From assembly GCA_028681335.1 (NCBI GenBank), contig JAQUIT010000004.1, positions 186,001-250,000 on the forward strand: a DNA stretch of 64,000 nucleotides, in the 5' to 3' direction. The stretch comes from Desulfuromonadaceae bacterium. GTDB taxonomy: Bacteria; Desulfobacterota; Desulfuromonadia; Geobacterales; Pseudopelobacteraceae. The position numbers were made by a program, and so were the translations under genes. The notes beneath the pieces are model-generated. The model was given only the letters and a program-made list of their open reading frames with translations. It was not told where the DNA came from and did not search any database. Of this stretch, positions 57,015 to 64,000 are shown in pieces. How positions within the stretch are numbered: position 1 is the first letter of the stretch; each line of letters opens with the position of its first letter.

Positions 57015-58799
57015 TCAAGCCTGCTTTTCTGCCAGACGGATACCAAGTTCACGGAGTTGTTTGATATCAACCGGAGACGGTGCCTCGGACATCATGCAGG
57101 TACCCTTCTGGGTTTTAGGGAAGGCGATAACATCACGGATTGAGTCACTGCCGGTCAGCAGCATTATCAGTCGATCCATACCAAAGGCGATCCCGCCATG
57201 CGGTGGTGTACCAAACTCTAACGCATCAAGCAGGAAGCCAAACTTACTACGGGCATCCTCGACACTCATGCCAAGCAGCTTGAACATCAATGACTGTACA
57301 TGCTCTTGATGAATCCTGATAGAACCACCGCCGATTTCGTTACCGTTCAGCACAAGATCATATGCCTTGGCACGACAGCGCCCCGGGTCAGACTCAATAA
57401 ATTCGAGATCCTCATCCATCGGTGCGGTGAAAGGATGGTGAACAGCACACCAGCGTCCGTCTTCCTCATCCCACTCCAACAGCGGAAATTCTGTTATCCA
57501 CACAAAACGATAATCATCCTTGCTGGTCAGCTTCAGGAGGTTGGCAAGGTGATTACGCAGCTTGCCGAGTGAGTCGTTAACAACCTTGGGCTTATCAGCC
57601 ACAAAGAACAGCAGGTCACCCTCTTCGGCACCAAAAGAACTGTTCATGGTAGCGATTTCTTCCGCTGTGAAGAACTTCGCAATCGGTGAATGCCACTCAC
57701 CGTTCTCTATCTTAACGTAAGCCAACCCCTTGGCACCATAGATTTTGACGAACTCGGTCAGCTCGTCGATATCCTTGCGGGAAAACTTTGCGCACCCTTT
57801 GGCGTTTATACCTTTGATTACTCCGCCTTTGGAAGCGACATCAGCAAACACCTTGAATCCAGAGGCCTTGACGACATCGGTCAGATCGCAGAGTTCCATA
57901 CCGAAACGAAGATCCGGGTTATCGAGACCGAAACGGCGGATTGCCTCGGCATACGTAAGACGTTCCACCGGCAACTGAACCGTAACACCCTTTGCTTCGG
58001 TGAAAACACGGGAAATCAGACCTTCCATAACTGTTATGATATCTTCCTGATCTATAAAAGACATCTCGCAGTCAATCTGAGTAAACTCAGGCTGCCGGTC
58101 AGCGCGCAGGTCCTCATCACGGAAGCAGCGCACAACCTGGAAGTATTTATCAAAACCGGAAATCATCAGGATCTGCTTGAAGATCTGGGGCGACTGCGGC
58201 AGGGCGTAAAACTGGCCCTGATTAATGCGGGAAGGAACCAGAAAATCTCGGGCACCTTCCGGAGTCGACTTGGTAAGGAAAGGTGTTTCGAGCTCGATAA
58301 AACCGTTATCGGTAAGATACGAACGGGTAAGCTGGGAAACCTTTGAACGCAGAATCAGGTTATACTGCAATTGAGGGCGGCGCAGGTCAAGATAGCGGTA
58401 CTTGAGACGGATATTCTCGTTGATGTCGCTATGCTCGTCAAGCATGAACGGCAGTGGCTTGGAACGATTGAGCAGTTTGCATTCCAGCACCTGGATTTCA
58501 ACTTCACCGGTCTTCATGTTCGGATTGACAGTGCCTTCAGGGCGAGGGATAACCTTGCCCTTTACCGCAAGCACGAATTCACTGCGAACGGATTCAGCAA
58601 CGGCATGCCCGGAAGCGTTGATTTCCGGGTCAAACACGATCTGGGCTATTCCCTCGCGGTCGCGCAGATCGATAAAAATCAGTCCGCCATGATCACGGCG
58701 ACGGAGTGCCCACCCCATAAGAACAACTTCATTGCCGATGTCGGAAGCGCTCAAATCGCCGCAGTAATGTGTCCGTTTCCAGTTGCCGAGAAAATCCAT
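57015..58799 (-). CDS. aspS: Aspartyl-tRNA synthetase
   Basis: The 594-residue bacterial-type class II synthetase has an N-terminal OB-fold ([31 protein letters not shown]), motif 2 [18 protein letters not shown], a bacterial insertion (GAD domain) in the middle, and motif 3 [16 protein letters not shown]. AspRS of this type either charges only tRNA-Asp or also tRNA-Asn; the sequence alone does not settle this, though no gatCAB is visible here. It is followed by the LysM gene. Confidence 0.97.
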   Translation of the reverse strand: MDFLGNWKRTHYCGDLSASDIGNEVVLMGWALRRRDHGGLIFIDLRDREGIAQIVFDPEINASGHAVAESVRSEFVLAVKGKVIPRPEGTVNPNMKTGEVEIQVLECKLLNRSKPLPFMLDEHSDINENIRLKYRYLDLRRPQLQYNLILRSKVSQLTRSYLTDNGFIELETPFLTKSTPEGARDFLVPSRINQGQFYALPQSPQIFKQILMISGFDKYFQVVRCFRDEDLRADRQPEFTQIDCEMSFIDQEDIITVMEGLISRVFTEAKGVTVQLPVERLTYAEAIRRFGLDNPDLRFGMELCDLTDVVKASGFKVFADVASKGGVIKGINAKGCAKFSRKDIDELTEFVKIYGAKGLAYVKIENGEWHSPIAKFFTAEEIATMNSSFGAEEGDLLFFVADKPKVVNDSLGKLRNHLANLLKLTSKDDYRFVWITEFPLLEWDEEDGRWCAVHHPFTAPMDEDLEFIESDPGRCRAKAYDLVLNGNEIGGGSIRIHQEHVQSLMFKLLGMSVEDARSKFGFLLDALEFGTPPHGGIAFGMDRLIMLLTGSDSIRDVIAFPKTQKGTCMMSEAPSPVDIKQLRELGIRLAEKQA

Positions 58800-58829
58800 A
58801 ATTATATCCTCCAGTTTCTTATCTCTATT

Positions 58830-59495
58830 TTATTTTATCAGTTGTCCGATATTCCCGAAGCGTGGCCTGGTCTTTTCACTATCCCACGACCAGTACTTGA
58901 TAAATGCCAGCCCTTTGATCTGATCACGCCGAACAAACTTCCAGAAACGGCTATCATAAGAACGGTCGCGGTTGTCGCCCATTACAAAGTACGAATCTGG
59001 CGGCACGGTAACCGGGCCGAACGTATCACGCGGGTTCATCTCCTTCGGGATAATATCTTTTTCCTTATGCACTTCATGCGGATTTTCATAATGCTTGCCA
59101 TTTACGTAGACCTTCTTATCTATCCCCTCAACGACATCACCCGGCACACCTATCACACGCTTGATAAAATCCTTGCTGGGATCTTCAGGATATTCAAAAA
59201 CTATCACATCTCCACGGCGCGGATCACGTACCGTCAGAACACGTGTATCGACAAAAGGAATTTTAGTCCCGTAGATAAACTTGCTGACCAGCAGATGATC
59301 ACCGATCGCCAGTGTATCCTCCATTGAACCGGACGGGATCTTGAATGCCTGAACCAGATAGGTACGGATCACCAGAGCAAGCAGAACCGCTATTGCAATG
59401 GATTCGGCATACTCACGAATCAGACCCTTCTTTTTAATCGGCTCCGGTTGAGGCGGAGACAACTCTTCCTGACTTGATTCCTGAGGCTCTTTCAT
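58830..59495 (-). CDS. lepB: Signal peptidase I
   Basis: The 221-residue enzyme cleaves Sec signal peptides. It has an N-terminal membrane segment (SIAIAVLLALVIRTYLV), FKIPSGSMEDTLAIGDHLLVSKF with the catalytic Ser57, and DPRRGDVIVFEYPEDPSKDFIKRVIGVPGD with the catalytic Lys112, then GDNRDRSYDSRFWKFV. It lies 30 bases from aspS and 26 bases after lepA, in the common lepA-lepB order. Confidence 0.95.
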   Translation of the reverse strand: MKEPQESSQEELSPPQPEPIKKKGLIREYAESIAIAVLLALVIRTYLVQAFKIPSGSMEDTLAIGDHLLVSKFIYGTKIPFVDTRVLTVRDPRRGDVIVFEYPEDPSKDFIKRVIGVPGDVVEGIDKKVYVNGKHYENPHEVHKEKDIIPKEMNPRDTFGPVTVPPDSYFVMGDNRDRSYDSRFWKFVRRDQIKGLAFIKYWSWDSEKTRPRFGNIGQLIK

Positions 59496-59521
59496 ACGGG
59501 TTCCTTTATACGCTTAGTCTG

Positions 59522-61318
<1,797 letters not shown>

Positions 61319-61441
61319 GAATTCCTTCGTACTCTTATCAAATAGGACTCTGAAGAATAAATAAAGATGAGTGGAAAGTAAAGGGGAAAAGGGGTACGGA
61401 AAGATCAAACTGCATCACGCAGGTAGTTGCAAGCCGTGCAA

Positions 61442-62065
61442 TTATTCCTGATTTTCAGCCGCGCGCCTTAAAAAGGTAGGGGCTAAGCTCTTGGACACTT
61501 TTGACAACCTCTTCAACAAGTCGAAGGGCACCTGCTTAAATCCATATTCGGCTTTAATATCATTAACTATGTTGACCCAGAGATGCGCCGTCATCTCAGC
61601 ATCGGCAAGGGCACGGTGATGAACACCGTCCGTCTTTAGATTCTTGGAGCGAACCAGTGATTCCAGACTGTGACTGGTTAATTCCGGATAGACCCGCCGG
61701 GAGATGAGCAGTGAACAGGCAAACTCCTGACAGCGCTGCTGATTAATTCGCTGCAGTTCTGCATCAAGAAAACGGCTGTCAAACCCGGCATTATGAGCAA
61801 CCAAATGGTGCTGCGCCATGAAACGGGTAAATTCATGCATGACCTCAGTGATCGACGGGGAGCTGTCCAGCATCCGATTAGTGATACCGGTATACTCCTC
61901 AATGAAACTACTGACCTTCATGCCAGGATTCATCAAACTCTGGAACCGGTCCACGATCTCATTATTCTCGACGAGAACCGCGCCTATTTCGATTGCCCTG
62001 TCACCGTACTGCGGCGAGAGACCGGTAGTCTCAAAATCGAGCACGACTACGCTGTAATTACCCAC
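61442..62065 (-). CDS. DnaQ-family exonuclease (polymerase III epsilon-like)
   Basis: The 207-residue protein has VVVLDFETTGLSPQYGDRAIEIGAVLV (Asp10, Glu12), HHLVAHNAGFDSRFLDAEL and HHRALADAEMTAHLWV, the three exonuclease motifs. It lacks the extra C-terminal domain of the larger copy at 10149-11114, so the window encodes two different epsilon-like proteins. A replicase or repair role cannot be told apart here. It lies between lepA and tadA. Confidence 0.85.
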   Translation of the reverse strand: MGNYSVVVLDFETTGLSPQYGDRAIEIGAVLVENNEIVDRFQSLMNPGMKVSSFIEEYTGITNRMLDSSPSITEVMHEFTRFMAQHHLVAHNAGFDSRFLDAELQRINQQRCQEFACSLLISRRVYPELTSHSLESLVRSKNLKTDGVHHRALADAEMTAHLWVNIVNDIKAEYGFKQVPFDLLKRLSKVSKSLAPTFLRRAAENQE

Positions 62066-62169
62066 GAAGCCACCTTTTCACGCGATCAGTTCTCTTCATT
62101 CGTTACGCTTTATACTGCCACTAACTGTCCCTCAGCAACAATACCCCCCCTGATTCCGGACATTCCCAC

Positions 62170-62198
62170 TTGACAAGCCGGTACCCAATGGGGATTAT
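62170..62198 (+). promoter_or_regulatory. Weak candidate promoter of tadA
   Basis: TTGACA (62170-62175) and GATTAT (62193-62198) are separated by 17 bases. The gene downstream has no clear start codon near this site, which makes the promoter assignment less certain. Confidence 0.3.
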
Positions 62199-62324
62199 TC
62201 CAATACATTCTACTGCTGAAGCTTGCAAGTCAAAACTGATACCTGAACACATAAAGGAACTTCTGTTATTTCACACTCAAACCACACAACCAGCCCCACC
62301 CTACCCTGCAGCCACGAGCAGTGG

Positions 62325-62780
62325 ATGCACCGTGCCATTGCCGAAGCCGGCAAGGCACAGACCAAGGGTGAAGTACCGATTGGTTGCGTTATCGTCCAGA
62401 ACAACAGAATCATCGCCCGCGGCCACAACTTGCGCGAAACCAGCCAGGACCCTGCCGGCCACGCCGAGCTGATAGCCATTAGAAAAGCCGCCCGAAAACT
62501 TGGTTCCTGGCGGCTCCTGAACACTGTTCTCTATGTGACTCTCGAACCGTGCACCATGTGCATGGGGGCGATCATCCTGGCTCGCATCCCCACTGTCGTA
62601 TTCGGCTGTTTTGACCCGAAGGGAGGAGCAGCCGGCTCGCTGTTCGACCTGTCCAACGATCCCCGCCTTAATCACCGGGTTGAACTGTTACCGCGTGTTC
62701 TGGAAAGCGAATGTTCAGCCCTGCTAAGCAACTTCTTTGCCGAGTTACGCAAGCAAAAACGTAGCGCACGTACCAAGTGA
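62325..62780 (+). CDS. tadA: tRNA-specific adenosine deaminase, start codon uncertain
   Basis: The first ATG (62325) gives 151 residues with the zinc and catalytic residues GHAELIAIRK (His46, Glu48) and EPCTMCMGAI (Cys76, Cys79), which define TadA, the enzyme that makes inosine at position 34 of tRNA-Arg. The family normally begins upstream of this Met. In frame before it are HEQW, as in WM-type TadA N-termini, and no ATG, GTG or TTG down to a stop at 62244. An ATT at 62268, nine bases after AAAGGA, is a possible rare start. A sequencing slip or true ATT start are both possible. Confidence 0.9.
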   Translation: MHRAIAEAGKAQTKGEVPIGCVIVQNNRIIARGHNLRETSQDPAGHAELIAIRKAARKLGSWRLLNTVLYVTLEPCTMCMGAIILARIPTVVFGCFDPKGGAAGSLFDLSNDPRLNHRVELLPRVLESECSALLSNFFAELRKQKRSARTK

Positions 62781-62800
62781 TCCCACGTCCACGCATTAAT

Positions 62801-62835
62801 AAAAAAAGGTGGTGAACAGTGACTGTTCCCCACCC
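62801..62835 (-). terminator. Rho-independent terminator after lysC
   Basis: On the minus strand GGTGGGGAACAG and CTGTTCACCACC pair around a TCA loop (one mismatch), followed by TTTTTTTA. It lies 33 bases after the lysC stop and between the convergent tadA and lysC genes. Confidence 0.85.
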
Positions 62836-62867
62836 AATCATTTAAAGCAGGTCAATTCCGTAAACTA

Positions 62868-64000
62868 TCAGCCGGCCAGACCAAATGTTTCATGCATGAC
62901 GCGCACGGCCAGTTCGGTGTATTTTTCATCAATGACAACGGAGATTTTTATTTCCGATGTTGAAATCATCTGGATATTGATACCGTTCTGGGAGAGCGCA
63001 CTGAACATCTGTGTCGCCACGCCAGCGTGGCTTCTCATACCAAGACCTACAATCGATATCTTGCTGATATTTTCGTCGGAAACGACCTCTTTAGCCTGAA
63101 CTTCCTGGGCTACTTTGTTGGTAATCAGCAGAGCCTGCTTCAGATCAGCCTTTGTAACGGTAAAGGTGAAGTCGGTCAGGCCGTTGTCGCCAACATTCTG
63201 CACGATCATGTCTACCGAAATGGCTGCATCGGACAACGGAGTAAGAATTTTAGCGGCAATACCTGGTTTGTCAGGGACTCCCTTGACAGCAATCTTGGCC
63301 TCATTTTTGTCGTACGCAACTCCTGAAACAAGTATCCCTTCCATATCCTTATCCTCTCTGGTAACCATTGTACCGGTGTTTTCATTAAGACTTGAGCGGA
63401 CATGAACGTCCACGTTATATTTTTTGGCAAACTCAACGGAACGGATCTGGAGAACTTTTGCACCAAGACTGGCCAGTTCCAGCATCTCGTCATACGATAT
63501 CTTTTCGATCTTGCGTGCCTCTTTACAAACATTGGGATCAGTAGTGTAAACACCGTCAACATCAGTATATATCTCGCAGACATCCGCCTTGAGGGCCGCC
63601 GCTATGGCAACTGCGGAAGTATCTGACCCACCCCGTCCAAGCGTGGTGATATTCCCTTTGGCATCAACCCCCTGAAAACCGGCCAGGACAATGATGGTCC
63701 CCTCTTTGAGGTCGGCACGAATGTTCTTATCGCCAATACTCTCGATACGGGCTTTCGTTGCGGTCGAATCAGTTATGATAGGCACCTGCCATCCTTGATA
63801 GGATTTTGCCTTGTAACCCTGAGATTTGAGATACATGGAAAGCAGTCCGATAGTAACCTGCTCGCCGGTCGCCACCAGGACGTCATATTCGCGGCCATCA
63901 GGTATTTCACACATCTCATTGGCAAGTGCAACAAGCTTGTTGGTTTCGCCCGACATAGCGGAAACGACAACAATCACGTCATTTCCGGCGTCGTATGTTT
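62868..64000 (-). CDS. lysC: Aspartate kinase, 5' end beyond the window
   Basis: The visible part, at least 377 residues long, starts inside the catalytic domain. In-frame residues to the edge read TYDAGNDVIVVVSAMSGETN, the usual N-terminal part of the family, so the gene continues past 64000. GRGGSDTSAVAIAAALKADVCEIYTDVDGVYTTDPNV and SVEFAKKYNVDVHVRSSL follow. Two ACT domains form the C-terminus, which bind lysine and/or threonine for feedback. It makes aspartyl phosphate for lysine, threonine and methionine. Confidence 0.96.
   Translation of the reverse strand, partial: TYDAGNDVIVVVSAMSGETNKLVALANEMCEIPDGREYDVLVATGEQVTIGLLSMYLKSQGYKAKSYQGWQVPIITDSTATKARIESIGDKNIRADLKEGTIIVLAGFQGVDAKGNITTLGRGGSDTSAVAIAAALKADVCEIYTDVDGVYTTDPNVCKEARKIEKISYDEMLELASLGAKVLQIRSVEFAKKYNVDVHVRSSLNENTGTMVTREDKDMEGILVSGVAYDKNEAKIAVKGVPDKPGIAAKILTPLSDAAISVDMIVQNVGDNGLTDFTFTVTKADLKQALLITNKVAQEVQAKEVVSDENISKISIVGLGMRSHAGVATQMFSALSQNGINIQMISTSEIKISVVIDEKYTELAVRVMHETFGLAG

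Noticed and set aside
58371..59327. Rightward open frame of 318 codons opposite aspS and lepB
   Set aside because: It crosses two well-identified leftward genes and has no family match; it is an antisense artefact.

Overview
The window looks like chromosomal DNA of a Geobacter-type deltaproteobacterium (Desulfuromonadales / Geobacterales). The evidence is gene content and order: korDABC next to mdh and icd, chorismate-derived menaquinone synthesis through MqnA, a PxxKW cysteine-rich protein, an EAL-HDOD protein, a monomeric isocitrate dehydrogenase, a CheV and an MCP, and many small cysteine-rich proteins. GC content appears moderate. No species is claimed.

Layout. Positions 1-10 kb are accessory: membrane and secreted small proteins, including a lipoprotein with a Kunitz/BPTI domain, a HelD-like helicase, small zinc-binding proteins, a DUF559 endonuclease fused to an interspersed GC-rich repeat, gene debris, NRDE and AcpH-type proteins, and a 446-bp gap with DnaA boxes. 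Positions 10-15 kb hold a DnaQ-like exonuclease, a YaiI protein, ihfA, and a two-gene module of a MoxR-type AAA+ ATPase and a TraB/TIKI-like protein. Positions 15-22 kb form a leftward aromatic/housekeeping operon: pheA-tyrA-aroA-cmk-ispH-rpsA-ihfB, then tRNA-Leu(UAA) and a strong terminator. Positions 22-32 kb carry HD hydrolases (including YfbR and dGTPase types), an EAL-HDOD protein, a PP-loop tRNA thiolation-type enzyme, an MCP, cheV, and a DAHP synthase gene behind an apparent aromatic-amino-acid attenuator. Positions 32-35 kb hold trpEG, a PxxKW protein and a Nudix hydrolase. Positions 35-46 kb run leftward with mqnA, a TolC-type protein, gcvH, accC, accB, an M24 peptidase, aroQ, a roadblock protein, a TPR protein, aroB, aroK and aroC. 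Positions 46-56 kb contain a radical SAM protein, an outer-membrane protein, a RIO kinase and the TCA block korCBAD-mdh-icd-monomeric icd (map order). Positions 56-64 kb hold a LysM lipoprotein, aspS, lepB, lepA, a second DnaQ-like exonuclease, tadA and the 5'-truncated lysC.

How it fits together. The window is unusually rich in aromatic biosynthesis: DAHP synthase, aroB, aroQ, aroK, aroA and aroC, then the branches trpEG, tyrA/pheA and mqnA. Carbon flow through the TCA cycle is represented by 2-oxoglutarate:ferredoxin oxidoreductase, malate dehydrogenase and two unrelated NADP isocitrate dehydrogenases. The most interesting points are the aromatic leader-peptide attenuator before the DAHP synthase, the bacterial Kunitz domain with a Lys at P1, the AAA+/TIKI-like pair, the sigma-54 promoter before a 55-residue protein, the perfect palindrome over the promoter of the monomeric isocitrate dehydrogenase, and a tadA that seems to lack a normal start codon.
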